Positions 1-8,863 of a DNA stretch of 64,000 nt are shown here, piece by piece. The stretch covers positions 124,001 through 188,000 of the forward strand of contig JABSRP010000015.1 in the NCBI GenBank assembly GCA_013215145.1, in the 5' to 3' direction. The notes below the pieces were generated by a model that was not told the origin of the DNA, ran no database searches, and worked only from the letters and a program-made list of their open reading frames with translations. The number at the start of each line of letters is the position of its first letter. Position 1 is the first letter of the stretch. The stretch comes from Pseudobacteriovorax sp. (lineage in GTDB: Bacteria > Bdellovibrionota_B > Oligoflexia > Oligoflexales > Oligoflexaceae). Both the position numbers and the translations under genes were made by a program.

Positions 1-1
1 G

Positions 2-892
2 ACCCTCGATGCCTTCAAAAAAAACTATGATGTTCGATTGCTTGAGACTCCTTACAAAAACCGCTACAAATGGCGGCTAAGCTCTCAATTTGCTGATGCC
101 TCTTTGATTCGAGCCTCCATCGGCTTTCAGATGTTTGAGGCTATGGGAGTGCCCTCGCCCTCTGTGGAATTTGTGTCGCTTGCGATCAACGGCAAGGCTG
201 GGGGATTATATCAATTACAGGAATTAGTGGATGAGGAGTTTTTTGCAAATCGGGATATCTCATACTCAGAATTATTCAAAGCTAAGTTTGCTAATGCCGG
301 TTTCGAAAGAAGTTTTTTGACTCGATTGTCTGATGCTTATAGCGACCAAACTGAAGACAAAAATTGGGCTGCCTTGACTTACCTTTGGGAGCAAGTCAAC
401 CTTCCTTCCGAGGACTTGACAGGAATTGAAAAAATTCTCGACGTTGAGCAATACCTCAACTATATCGCAGTTTGTGTTAGTTTGAACCACTGGGATGGAT
501 TTAATAACAACTACTACCTAGCTAGATTCTCCTCTGATGGAAAGTTTCGGATTTACCCTTGGGATCTTGATAGGATTTTCGAAGAGAAACCCTATGTGCC
601 CAATGAATCGATTTTTGGAAGTAACCAGCTGACAGAGAAACTTCTGGCCAATTCGAAATGGCGTTCGTTTTATTTGAAGCGTATTGATGCCATTATTAAT
701 AGTGACGCATTCAATGCTGTCGAGTCTGAAATCATTAGTCAGAGTCTCACGATTAAACAGGCTTATATCAACGATCAATTTCTTGAGAGCCGATTTGGAT
801 TTGATAAATCCCAATCGGACTTGTTGAGTTATGTTCAAACTTGGAAGTCGGCACTAATTGAAGAGTTTGAGTCGCTTGCTCTCGATCCCTAG
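2..892 (+). CDS. CotH-like protein kinase, 5' end outside window
   Basis: The frame is open from the left edge, so the gene begins before the window; an internal TTG at 38 is not convincing as a start. Visible CotH family features are a W-R-L-S segment followed by D-A-S-L-I-R-A, the NG-x-x-GG-L-Y-x-L-x-E block, an H-W-D-G-x-x-N-N-Y-Y motif and the PWDLDRIF signature near the end. CotH proteins are atypical kinases, first known from Bacillus spore coats, and are common as extracytoplasmic proteins in non-spore-formers. The signal sequence and N-terminal lobe cannot be seen. The gene is followed 60 bp later by a methyltransferase on the same strand. The family call is good; the substrate is unknown. 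Confidence 0.82.
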   Translation, partial: TLDAFKKNYDVRLLETPYKNRYKWRLSSQFADASLIRASIGFQMFEAMGVPSPSVEFVSLAINGKAGGLYQLQELVDEEFFANRDISYSELFKAKFANAGFERSFLTRLSDAYSDQTEDKNWAALTYLWEQVNLPSEDLTGIEKILDVEQYLNYIAVCVSLNHWDGFNNNYYLARFSSDGKFRIYPWDLDRIFEEKPYVPNESIFGSNQLTEKLLANSKWRSFYLKRIDAIINSDAFNAVESEIISQSLTIKQAYINDQFLESRFGFDKSQSDLLSYVQTWKSALIEEFESLALDP

Positions 893-954
893 AATCTTTG
901 CCATCGGTTAGATGTTAATCATCAGTGAACAAAGCAAGAGAAGACGACCCAGTT

Positions 955-1896
955 ATGAACGATAAGCTCGAAAGTCAGACCGCCCTATCCATTGCTTTTT
1001 GCCTCTCTGTCCTTAGCAAAAACAGGCCCTACGCGCAGATGCTCAGTTCGGATCAGGTGATATTTGCCGAGAAAGCCTTGGCACTTTGTTCGCCTTTTAA
1101 ATATCGCTTGTCTACAAGGGCCAAACGTATTTGGTTCATCAACCGTGCTGTCGAATCTTTACAACGGTTTTCGATTCCAGGCCTTGCTTTGCACTGGGTT
1201 GTTCGAAAAGCTGCCATACGGGAAAAACTCAAAGGTCTGTTGGCCTCAGGAGAGTACCAACAGTTCCTACTTTTGGCTGGGGGCTTTGATTCTATTGCCT
1301 ACGAAATCGCAAAAATGTTTCCAGAAGTGGAATGTATTGAAGTCGACCATCCTGCAACACAAAACAAAAAAATTGCTTGCCTCAGACAGCTACCAATTGT
1401 GACCAATCATCAGTCATTGCCTTTTGACTTCAACAAGGGCCCCCTAACGGATCTTCTCATAAAGAACGATAAGTTTTGCGGTTCAAAAAATACGTTGATG
1501 CTTGCAGAAGGGCTTTTTATGTATCTCGAAGAGCCGGTTGTCTATCAGTACCTCGAGTTGTTGAAGGGATTTTGTTCTCATCACTCGACCTTTCTTTTTA
1601 CATATTTGGAAAAAGTTGATGGGCAAGGTGTTCGGTTTCAGAACCAAACTGGGTTAGTGAACTTTTGGCTTTCGTTGCAGGCCGAACCATTCATTTGGGC
1701 GAAGGCTCAATCACAGTTAAGACTAGACCTGAAAGATAAGGGCTTTGAGATAGAAGCCATCCTTGGTTCTGGCGGATTAATGCATCTCGCTGCTAGTGAT
1801 ACGGTTGGTCTACTCAATAAGATAAATCAAATGGAAATCGCTGAGGGGGAACGTTTAGCCGTAATTCATTACCGTCCCCAATCGGCCTTAGATTGA
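955..1896 (+). CDS. Leucine carboxyl methyltransferase-family SAM methyltransferase
   Basis: The central part holds a SAM-binding pattern typical of the LCM/PPM1 family: LLLAGGFDSIAYEIAKMFP followed by an acidic strand ending EVDHP and a downstream TLMLAEGLFMYLEE motif. In eukaryotes the family methylates the C-terminal leucine of PP2A; bacterial members, including polyketide-tailoring enzymes, have varied or unknown substrates. About 313 residues is normal for the family. ATG 955 is chosen, but a GTG at 925 in the same frame is possible and neither has a good ribosome binding site. It probably shares a transcript with the CotH-like gene upstream. The substrate cannot be told from sequence. 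Confidence 0.75.
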   Translation: MNDKLESQTALSIAFCLSVLSKNRPYAQMLSSDQVIFAEKALALCSPFKYRLSTRAKRIWFINRAVESLQRFSIPGLALHWVVRKAAIREKLKGLLASGEYQQFLLLAGGFDSIAYEIAKMFPEVECIEVDHPATQNKKIACLRQLPIVTNHQSLPFDFNKGPLTDLLIKNDKFCGSKNTLMLAEGLFMYLEEPVVYQYLELLKGFCSHHSTFLFTYLEKVDGQGVRFQNQTGLVNFWLSLQAEPFIWAKAQSQLRLDLKDKGFEIEAILGSGGLMHLAASDTVGLLNKINQMEIAEGERLAVIHYRPQSALD

Positions 1897-2237
1897 TAGT
1901 ATTTTTTGATCGTTCAGAACCTTCTTTTTTTGACTATCGACACTAGGATTTCGTAGCGATTACGCTCCGATTTCGATAAGCTCTCCCAAAGTTTGTCTCA
2001 CTTTGTTTTACAGAATAAGGATTATCAGCGCTGCCATTAGAGGCATTTTCTGTCAGATTTAGCTTAATGCCACCTCTTTGATGGTCCTCAAGCGACTTTC
2101 GCGCTGACAGTGACTAAAAATTAATGTATTAACAAAAAACCGACACAATATATGACGGTTTGACACGTGATTTCGCACCATGCCCCTGAAGAATAGCGAA
2201 TCATCATCTAATCTGGAGTTTCAATGAGGAGACATCG
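1897..2237. other. 341-bp intergenic region before the ECF sigma operon
   Basis: No gene is supported here. The gap holds a bulged stem-loop: AGAGGCATT at 2039-2047 pairs with AATGC and CTCT at 2066-2077 across a 3-nt bulge. AAACCG and CGGTTT form a further small dyad near 2138-2162. A TTGACA-like hexamer at about 2160 has no convincing -10 partner. The promoter of the sigma-factor operon presumably lies here, but no defined box was found. Confidence 0.4.
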
Positions 2238-2792
2238 ATGGGAGGATCCAATGAAAATGAGCTCAGATGGAAAGAGTTGTTTCTAAAAACCCAAAAGGGT
2301 GACAAAAAGGCTTATAACCAGCTTCTCGTGGAGATATCAAGATATGTTAAAGTCTGCGTAAGGCGAAGCTTCTCCAATGAGCAGATTGCAGAAGAAGTTT
2401 GCCAAGAGATTCTCATTGCCTTTCATAAAGCAAAGCACACCTACGACCCGGACAAGGCCTTCAAGCCATGGCTGGCAGCTATCATCCGATTTAAGACAAT
2501 CGATCACCTGCGACGCGCCTATCGCAAGAAAGAAAAAGAAGTTTTTCCGGCCTCAGATGAAACTATCCTGGATGCTCCGACGAATATAGATTTTGACACA
2601 GGAATAGATCTAGAAAGGATCTTGAAAGGTTTGCCTGAGAAACAACGTAAAGCATTTCAATTACTTAAGTTGAAAGGTCTCTCAGTTAAAGAGGCTGCTG
2701 CGGAAACAGGTTGGTCGGAATCTAATGTGAAGGTATCCGCCCATAGAGCTTACAAGTTGTTGCGAAAGGCCCTGCTGGAAGAAGGGATCTAG
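2238..2792 (+). CDS. ECF-type RNA polymerase sigma factor
   Basis: A 184-residue sigma-70 family protein with only regions 2 and 4. Region 2 (about residues 25-95) includes a QEILIAFHKAKHTYDP-like -10 recognition segment and FKTIDHLRRAYRKK. Region 4 (about 125-180) starts LPEKQRKAFQLLKLKGLSVKEAA and ends in a helix-turn-helix, W-S-E-S-N-V-K-V-S-A-H-R-A. Start ATG 2238 follows a GAGGAG Shine-Dalgarno sequence. The next gene begins 1 nt after the stop and encodes an NrsF-like membrane protein, the usual arrangement for a sigma factor held by its cognate anti-sigma factor. The regulon is unknown. Confidence 0.93.
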   Translation: MGGSNENELRWKELFLKTQKGDKKAYNQLLVEISRYVKVCVRRSFSNEQIAEEVCQEILIAFHKAKHTYDPDKAFKPWLAAIIRFKTIDHLRRAYRKKEKEVFPASDETILDAPTNIDFDTGIDLERILKGLPEKQRKAFQLLKLKGLSVKEAAAETGWSESNVKVSAHRAYKLLRKALLEEGI

Positions 2793-2793
2793 T

Positions 2794-3438
2794 ATGAGAG
2801 ATGAGTCAGAACTAATTGGGAGCTTGGTCGACGACCTGAAGCCCTTCAAAAAGACGTGGAGTTTCTGGGTTTACTGGTTTGTCACTTTGATCATTCTCTA
2901 CGTCGCAGGTGCTATTCTGACCAACGATAACTTTGATTTTGTGGCCTCAGATAGTCGGCATGCTTACGAGAGTTTGGCTTTGACGCTGGTCGGGACCTGG
3001 GCGCTTTTTCATGCCTTTCGCTACGCCGATCCGTTAACACACAAAGTTGGTACCTTAGCTAGGCTTTCGGCAGTGGGTATCGGTCTGTTTTGCTTAAGTA
3101 TTTACTTTACGGCGCAGCCAGATTTTGTTAGTTACTTTGCAAGTAGTTCATGGGCCCGTGCAGAAATTGAGTCGATGTGCACGTTGCTATTGCTTGGAGC
3201 CTCGACCGTAATTGGAATATGGCTCGGAGCTTCGCTTACGCGACTAGCTCCGATGAAAAGCACCTTTGTGAGTTTCTTCGCTGTGGTGGGCGCGTCTAGC
3301 TTTGCAACGATGTTTTTAAGGCTGGTGTGTCATGCAAGTAGTCCTGAGCATTTTCTACTTTGGCATTATTTGCCGGCTGTTGGTGCAACCTTGGTGGGTT
3401 ACATTGCTTTAAAGGCGTTTCTTCGCAGTCGGTTCTAA
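2794..3438 (+). CDS. NrsF-like (DUF1109) membrane anti-sigma factor
   Basis: The N-terminus MRDESELIGSLVDDLKP resembles the cytosolic start of the NrsF/DUF1109 family and is followed by about six hydrophobic membrane segments. The C-terminal block L-V-C-H-A-S-S-P-E-H-F-L-L-W-H-Y-L-P matches the family's conserved C-x(n)-H-x-x-x-W-H-x-x-P motif. NrsF proteins hold ECF sigma factors of the SigF type at the membrane. Placement 1 nt after the sigma gene implies translational coupling and a cognate pair. The conserved Cys and His residues suggest redox or metal sensing; this is inference. Length, 214 aa, is typical. Confidence 0.85.
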   Translation: MRDESELIGSLVDDLKPFKKTWSFWVYWFVTLIILYVAGAILTNDNFDFVASDSRHAYESLALTLVGTWALFHAFRYADPLTHKVGTLARLSAVGIGLFCLSIYFTAQPDFVSYFASSSWARAEIESMCTLLLLGASTVIGIWLGASLTRLAPMKSTFVSFFAVVGASSFATMFLRLVCHASSPEHFLLWHYLPAVGATLVGYIALKAFLRSRF

Positions 3439-3455
3439 ATCTACTGTGAGACTTA

Positions 3456-3941
3456 ATGGCAGGACAAAACGACCCCAAGCTAGCCCGGTTATTCGAGGAT
3501 TCTTCTGTTAAAACCTGGCTGGCTATTGTCAAAGGCTATCGAGGGATCTACTCACACCTAGAAAGGCATATGGCTCAGTACGATTGTTCCATGAGCCGTC
3601 TTCAAATCCTTTTATACTTCTATTTTCGTGGAGCTCTGGCTCCTGTGGAACTCGCAAGGTTTATGGGCGTCTCTCGTCCAAATATTACTAACTTCATACG
3701 GCGTCTTAAAGATGACGGACTCATTATCGAACACAAAGACGACCCAATTAAAAAGCGGCCAAAATACGTCCTGACCAAAAAAGGAAAAACCTATTTTGAG
3801 AAGATTTTTCCTTTTCACATAGAAGAGATTAAAAAAGTAGTGGCCGAACTTCCCGAAGATGCCATTGACTCTCTTCTGAGCCTGGGCAAGTCTCTGGATC
3901 CAGAAATACCTTTTATTTTGGACGATTTTTCTAACTCCTAA
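3456..3941 (+). CDS. MarR-family transcriptional regulator
   Basis: A 161-residue winged-helix protein. The recognition helix region reads LAPVELARFMGVSRPNITNFIRRLKDDGLI, followed by a basic wing (KKRPKYVLTKKGKTYFEKI) and a C-terminal dimerisation helix. This is the classical MarR layout. It starts 17 nt after the anti-sigma gene and ends 34 nt before the sugar transferase gene, so all four genes may be one transcript. It could control the transferase or sense a ligand for the whole group, but no palindromic operator was identified nearby. Confidence 0.85.
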   Translation: MAGQNDPKLARLFEDSSVKTWLAIVKGYRGIYSHLERHMAQYDCSMSRLQILLYFYFRGALAPVELARFMGVSRPNITNFIRRLKDDGLIIEHKDDPIKKRPKYVLTKKGKTYFEKIFPFHIEEIKKVVAELPEDAIDSLLSLGKSLDPEIPFILDDFSNS

Positions 3942-3975
3942 ACCTAGCAGCAAAGCGCATCGAATTTGAATAGCA

Positions 3976-4884
3976 TTGTCGAGACTGTCAAATATTTTGA
4001 CAGGCGCAATCTCAAATGACCGCAGTGTCGCCTATATTCTCTTTGTTTTCAGTTACTTATCTAAACACATATCTGGCTTCCCGTTTGCATTAACTAGCTC
4101 GAGTGATTTGTTGCTGTGGTTAACTGCGGAGTTCGTTTTGGAAAAGAAACCTATAAAATCAAAATCAAAACCAAATAAAGACGTAAATGTTTTCATCGAC
4201 ATTCCTCGTCAAATCAATCGTTCCATTGAACCTCTTTTGGTTTCTGGAGTTAGTCGGCTACCTCAAAAAATTAAAAAGACGAAATACCAAGGTAGAGCCA
4301 AGCGTCTTTTCGATATCTTTGGCGCTTCCATGGGTCTCCTTGCACTCGCGCCGTTTTTGGTCGTTATAGTCCTGCTTATAAAGCGGGGTAGTCGTGGACC
4401 TGCTATATTTACCCAAAATAGAGTTGGTAAAGGTGGACGTCTTTTCAAAATCTATAAATTTCGTACCATGTACGCGGATGCTGAAAGACGCAAAAAAGAC
4501 CTGCTGTTGCAGAATGAGGTCAAGGGACCAGCTTTCAAAATGAAAAATGATCCTAGAATCACTCCTTTGGGAAGGATTTTGAGGAAGTATAGCATCGATG
4601 AACTGCCCCAGCTTTTCAACGTCCTGAAGGGTGATATGAGTCTTGTAGGGCCGCGACCCGCATTGGTGGACGAGATTCGCAAATGGGAGCATGGCTACTT
4701 CAGGCGTCTATCGGTACAGCAAGGATTGACATGTATTTGGCAAGTCAGCGGTCGTAGCGACATCACATTCGAGCAATGGATGGAAATGGATTTAGACTAT
4801 GTGGAAAACTGGAGTATGTCTCTGGACATTAAACTGATTATAAAAACTGTATTCGTTGTCTTCAAAGGGCAAGGAGCCTACTAG
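3976..4884 (+). CDS. Monotopic phosphoglycosyl transferase (bacterial sugar transferase)
   Basis: The C-terminal 200 residues form the bacterial sugar transferase domain: membrane-inserted helix RLFDIFGASMGLLALAP, then KIYKFRTMYADAE, the catalytic D-E-L-P-Q-L-F-N segment, GDMSLVGPRPA, and GLTCIWQVSGR near the end. These enzymes transfer a phosphosugar from a nucleotide sugar to undecaprenyl phosphate at the inner membrane, beginning O-antigen, capsule or glycoprotein synthesis. The N-terminal 100 residues are unrecognised and lack the usual four-helix CoA-binding-like region. Start TTG 3976 has no clear ribosome binding site, and a stop lies just upstream in frame. No other glycan genes are seen nearby. 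Confidence 0.85.
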   Translation: MSRLSNILTGAISNDRSVAYILFVFSYLSKHISGFPFALTSSSDLLLWLTAEFVLEKKPIKSKSKPNKDVNVFIDIPRQINRSIEPLLVSGVSRLPQKIKKTKYQGRAKRLFDIFGASMGLLALAPFLVVIVLLIKRGSRGPAIFTQNRVGKGGRLFKIYKFRTMYADAERRKKDLLLQNEVKGPAFKMKNDPRITPLGRILRKYSIDELPQLFNVLKGDMSLVGPRPALVDEIRKWEHGYFRRLSVQQGLTCIWQVSGRSDITFEQWMEMDLDYVENWSMSLDIKLIIKTVFVVFKGQGAY

Positions 4885-4981
4885 GCCATTATTATCTCGA
4901 AGTGGATGTACTGTATTTTTGATAGATCGCTAACGATCCAAGACTATTTAAGTTCCATGAAAATCTTAGTTTTAAAATAAA

Positions 4982-4996
4982 ATTCGTGCCACGAAT
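4982..4996. promoter_or_regulatory. 15-bp dyad, possible operator
   Basis: ATTCGTG and CACGAAT flank a single C, giving a perfect 7+1+7 inverted repeat about 165 bp upstream of the vWA lipoprotein start. The spacing and length fit a dimeric regulator site. No regulator is assigned. Confidence 0.3.
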
Positions 4997-5017
4997 ATCT
5001 TACCAAGCCCTGCTTCC

Positions 5018-5033
5018 AACTCTTTATAGAGTT
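5018..5033 (+). terminator. Weak hairpin with T tract after the sugar transferase gene
   Basis: AACTCT and AGAGTT form a 6-bp A+T-rich stem with loop TTAT, followed by TTTGAG. It lies 134 bp after the transferase stop. The stem is weak, so this is only a possible terminator. Confidence 0.3.
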
Positions 5034-5162
5034 TTTGAGAGTATTCAGTTTTCTCAATTATTTCACTAGGAAAAAACCCCCCAGTATTTTTTGCCGAGCT
5101 TTGCAAAACAAATCTCTTTTTCCACCGATCTCTCCGACAGCACCTACCATAGGAGTAAATGT

Positions 5163-7229
5163 ATGCTGGGGACTTGGCGTCGAATAGTGATTCTTACGTG
5201 TTTCATGATACTAAACATCACCTGCGGGGTGGAAAATCGATTTCAATCAGAATCGATACCTAAAATACCCTATGACAACGAAAATGTGATCGAACTGAAT
5301 TTCACAGCAGGGACGATATTGAGCGAAACGGTAAGATACGACCCCTTAGACCTAAGCCTGGCCTTCAGGCTTTCCCTTTATGAAAAACCCGAACAAACGA
5401 CGGCAACAAATCAAGTTGAGCGACCTGTGATTCAGGATAGCTTCATCCAGGGCGGAAAAGGAGACCCGAAGGATGAGACCTTTGCAGTATTGGAATCAGG
5501 TTTTCTAGATCTTTTGATTGTGATCGATAATTCCCATAGCATGACTAAGTTTCAAGAACTAATAAAATCCAGATTTCAGGACCTACTTAGTGAGATTTCT
5601 AATACCAATTGGAGAATCGCTGTATCGACGACTTCCTCCACCTGTTTGAGGGAAACCTCTGATAATATTAAAGTACTGACGCGGTACGATTATGATAGGT
5701 TTCCCGATCTGACTTATAACCGGTTCTCTGAACTTATCAGTGCGGGTAACAAGGGAAGCGCAGTCGAAAAAGGCATTCGTTCGGCGGCTGATTCATTGAT
5801 CGGAGATTGTGGAGACCCAGCGCAAGCTTGGACAAGGGAAAAGTCAAATAAAGCTGTCATTATCGTAAGCGACGAAAAAAACTGTGGCAGTGCCTCGAAT
5901 GAGGGGTGTCCAGATCAACCATACAAACAAGCTGAGTATTTTACTGAAAGAGTTCCGTCTAATTCCCGTGTCTATGGCTTGTTATTGTTTGAAGACAATT
6001 TTGAAGAGTGTCCTGACTCGGGTGGATACGACGATCAATTCCCTTCGGAGTACGTTAGGCTCATCGAAGCCACAGGAGGGATTTCAGGAGAAATCTGCCA
6101 AGACAGTTATGCCAAGGTTCTTCGTTCCATTTCAAAGCATGTGGGCGAAGATATTCGCAGGGTCTTCAACTTATCGTTTGTTCCCGACGAGGGCTCCTTT
6201 CAAATTAAGCTGGATGGACGGATTTTAACTGAATCAGACTTTATCCTAACCGGTTCAGTTTTAGAGGTTACCTACGATCTCAAGGCCGGAGACTCTCAAA
6301 TTGAAGTTTCTTATACTTACGGAGGCGGTGAGGTTAAGCAGCGATTCCCACTATCTGCCAAACCGGATACTTCGACGTTAGATGTCAAATTAAATGGAGT
6401 TTCCCTGGATCAGAATAGTTATCAATTGGTCCGAAGTAAAGAAATTAAGTTCACTGAAACTCCTGAAAAAAGTTCGAAAATTGATGTGATTTTTAAAGAG
6501 GATGGTTTGCTCAAAAAAAGCTTTCCGCTAGTATGGCCTGATACTGCCGAGATTAGAGGAATCTATGTCAATAACCAAAAACTTGGGCCTCTCGACTATG
6601 AAATTGACCAACGAGCGCAAACCGTTAATCTTCGAAGTGTGCCAGAAGAAGGAGTGACTATCGCACTAAACTACAAGGAAGCTGATAGTAAAAAACTGGA
6701 GTATGATTTCCCTAGTGAGTTCGATAGAAACTTAGCTTCTATTGAAGTTAAAGACCAAAATGATACTAATCGTGAAATTACTTTTGAGTTAGTAGATGGA
6801 AAAATAGTGTTTCCTGAAGACGAAGTTTGGGATGCTAGGGACATAGAGATAAGTCTTCAATTGGCTGCTAAACCCGAAGATTCGATTCATCAAATTAGTT
6901 TGCCTGAGTTTACAAGAAGTGAGTCAATACAAGTGACTACCATTATGGGTTCTGAGTGTGGGAATACTGTACAATTCTCAGACAATACCATGATCGTCAA
7001 CTGCGAAAGGGCTGTGGATGAGGGTTTAATCGTAGATTATGAATATGTTGTTGGGTTTCGTAGTCAATTTGTAGTCGGGTATCCAATTCCTGGTGCTATC
7101 ACAACAGTGTATCTTAACCAAGCTCCGTTTTATGACTATATTTGGGAGGGTAATACAATTATATTCCCTGAAAACTCTGTACAACCTGAAGATCGTATTA
7201 TCATCAAAGTTTATCCACCAATTCCTTAA
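5163..7229 (+). CDS. vWA-domain lipoprotein with tandem beta repeats
   Basis: Start ATG 5163 is chosen because AGGAG lies 7 nt upstream and the protein then opens with a lipoprotein signal ending LNITC-G; a longer frame from 5091 would bury it. A von Willebrand A domain (about residues 115-330) starts LLIVIDNSHSM, a MIDAS-type D-x-S-x-S variant. It contains several cysteines. The remainder comprises about six units of 55-65 residues with the pattern (N/D)G-x(7-10)-Y-x-L...I-x-F...P...I-x-V-x-Y, ending PPIP. Such beta-rich repeats resemble those in secreted and tail-fibre adhesins. Likely a surface-exposed adhesion or sensing protein; function unknown. Confidence 0.85.
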   Translation: MLGTWRRIVILTCFMILNITCGVENRFQSESIPKIPYDNENVIELNFTAGTILSETVRYDPLDLSLAFRLSLYEKPEQTTATNQVERPVIQDSFIQGGKGDPKDETFAVLESGFLDLLIVIDNSHSMTKFQELIKSRFQDLLSEISNTNWRIAVSTTSSTCLRETSDNIKVLTRYDYDRFPDLTYNRFSELISAGNKGSAVEKGIRSAADSLIGDCGDPAQAWTREKSNKAVIIVSDEKNCGSASNEGCPDQPYKQAEYFTERVPSNSRVYGLLLFEDNFEECPDSGGYDDQFPSEYVRLIEATGGISGEICQDSYAKVLRSISKHVGEDIRRVFNLSFVPDEGSFQIKLDGRILTESDFILTGSVLEVTYDLKAGDSQIEVSYTYGGGEVKQRFPLSAKPDTSTLDVKLNGVSLDQNSYQLVRSKEIKFTETPEKSSKIDVIFKEDGLLKKSFPLVWPDTAEIRGIYVNNQKLGPLDYEIDQRAQTVNLRSVPEEGVTIALNYKEADSKKLEYDFPSEFDRNLASIEVKDQNDTNREITFELVDGKIVFPEDEVWDARDIEISLQLAAKPEDSIHQISLPEFTRSESIQVTTIMGSECGNTVQFSDNTMIVNCERAVDEGLIVDYEYVVGFRSQFVVGYPIPGAITTVYLNQAPFYDYIWEGNTIIFPENSVQPEDRIIIKVYPPIP

Positions 7230-7256
7230 ATGAGAGCCATATCAAAAAAAATTCAT

Positions 7257-7285
7257 AGGAACTGTCAATCGATTTGACAGTTCCT
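7257..7285. terminator. Perfect 12-bp hairpin after the vWA lipoprotein gene
   Basis: AGGAACTGTCAA (7257-7268) and TTGACAGTTCCT (7274-7285) pair perfectly around a 5-nt loop, 27 nt after the stop codon. There is no T tract on the plus strand. A run of A lies upstream, so on the minus strand it would be followed by a T-rich stretch. It is either a transcript-end hairpin or an operator. Confidence 0.55.
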
Positions 7286-7391
7286 GCACATCAAAAATTA
7301 TCACTCATAATTACAACTAGATGTATCCGAGAAAGAATAACTTTGTTGGCATTTAAATTGCATAATCCTTGGGGATAGGAGGATTCTGCTC

Positions 7392-8639
7392 ATGCTACGG
7401 TACCTAGGCTTTTTAATAGTAACCACAATTCTTGGCTGCCAAGCAACTCGCGATCCTGTAAAGGACTCTCAGAAAGTTGCAGTGGAAGATGAGCCGACAG
7501 TTCAAGTGACGGGACTACCGGTGGACTATTCTAGAGATACCAAGTTTACAGCGAACCTTGCTGGCGAAGGGATCATCTCCTATAAGTTTAAAATCGATTC
7601 AGGCGAAGCAGGAGTATGTGAGTCAGGGGCGGGCTATAGCAGTCCATTTCCTTTGGTTCCGACTCTAGAAATAGATGTCAATGACCTTGTCGATGGTGCC
7701 ATTAGCTTTTGTATACTGGGAATGAATGCTGACGGAGTTTGGCAGACTCCAGCAAAAGCCACAAGCATCACTTGGATAAAGAAAACGGTTGGTCCCATTT
7801 CTCCCGTCGCATCCTTGGCTATTGAGGGTAGTAACGCGATTCAACTGTTCCATCAAGCTATCGATGGATATCCAACACTGATTTTTAGAAGTACTGGGCA
7901 ATCAAGTAAAGATCTTCCCATTGATGGTGTCGACTATCAGATTGGTGATTCTGTTGGAGATAGCTTGACTTTGGTTTATAAGGGCTTTGGTACAGAGTTT
8001 TTAGATAGCGACCTTAGCTTCGGAAATTCATACTTTTATTACGTCATTCAAATGGATCCTCTTGGGAATTATTCTTTGCCTATTGAAATTAGTGTTCTCC
8101 AATTTGGACAACCCTATGCTTGGATTCCCAATGGACTCGAAGTAGCCGCTTATGAAAGTGCAATCATAGCGGGAAGCGATGTTGTTGACGGAAACACTCC
8201 GAGAGACTTGTTTTTTTGTCGCGCAGAGTTTGATCCCGGTAAAGTGATTCCCGGTCAGCTAATTTATGGTGATGATCCTTCCTCCGGCACTTGTTATGCA
8301 ATTATTCCAGGCCCTGGTGGGTCCGAACTTAGAACTAGTATTACCTATGAAGTACTCGTTAGCTTGCGAGAAAGTTTTACCGAATATTTCGTTTGGCAAG
8401 AAATCAGTTATGATTCCCAAAATCTACAAACTCTACCATCAAATTATGTTTTGGGCTCTGTTTCTGATGACGTAGAGTATGCCCTTTGTAGTGGAGTTAT
8501 CGGAAATCTTCTCTATCCAGGTAGAATCGCTAACGGGTTTGAAAGATGCAGCGCTCCGGTGGCCAGCGGCGACTCTTTTGTTTTTAGTTCCTTCGAGGCC
8601 TGGCAGGTGCTGACTTTGGCCTCGAGACCTGAACTTTAG
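7392..8639 (+). CDS. Lipoprotein with Ig/Fn3-like region, unknown function
   Basis: A lipoprotein signal peptide ends ILGC-Q at residues 13-17 and AGGAGG lies 8 nt before ATG 7392. Residues 30-135 resemble an Ig/Fn3-like beta module (YKFKIDSG, FCILGMNADGVW, ITWIKKT). The 135-240 region also looks beta-rich, with YFYYVIQMDPLGNYS. Cysteines in the second half could form disulfides. No enzyme motif was found. It follows the vWA lipoprotein on the same strand after a strong hairpin, so it probably has its own promoter. It is likely anchored in the outer membrane. Confidence 0.75.
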   Translation: MLRYLGFLIVTTILGCQATRDPVKDSQKVAVEDEPTVQVTGLPVDYSRDTKFTANLAGEGIISYKFKIDSGEAGVCESGAGYSSPFPLVPTLEIDVNDLVDGAISFCILGMNADGVWQTPAKATSITWIKKTVGPISPVASLAIEGSNAIQLFHQAIDGYPTLIFRSTGQSSKDLPIDGVDYQIGDSVGDSLTLVYKGFGTEFLDSDLSFGNSYFYYVIQMDPLGNYSLPIEISVLQFGQPYAWIPNGLEVAAYESAIIAGSDVVDGNTPRDLFFCRAEFDPGKVIPGQLIYGDDPSSGTCYAIIPGPGGSELRTSITYEVLVSLRESFTEYFVWQEISYDSQNLQTLPSNYVLGSVSDDVEYALCSGVIGNLLYPGRIANGFERCSAPVASGDSFVFSSFEAWQVLTLASRPEL

Positions 8640-8863
8640 TTCAAGTCTCTAAAACCAAAGGATATTCGGAGGCTTGTGATTACCCAAGCAAAGAAAAGAT
8701 CGCTTCCCTCTTATCAAGGTAGTCAAATCTGGGGGTTGCGAAATTTTGGACTGTAAAGCTTTGTAATGATTGATGTATTAGATTTTGTTTGATGATTTTC
8801 CTGTTATAGCCGATCAGTTCAATACAAGCTCACAAAACAAAACACATTTCTCAGGAAGAATTC

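Noticed and set aside
5091..5162. Upstream extension of the vWA lipoprotein
   Set aside because: The extension would hide the lipoprotein signal, and the AGGAG at 5151-5155 fits ATG 5163.
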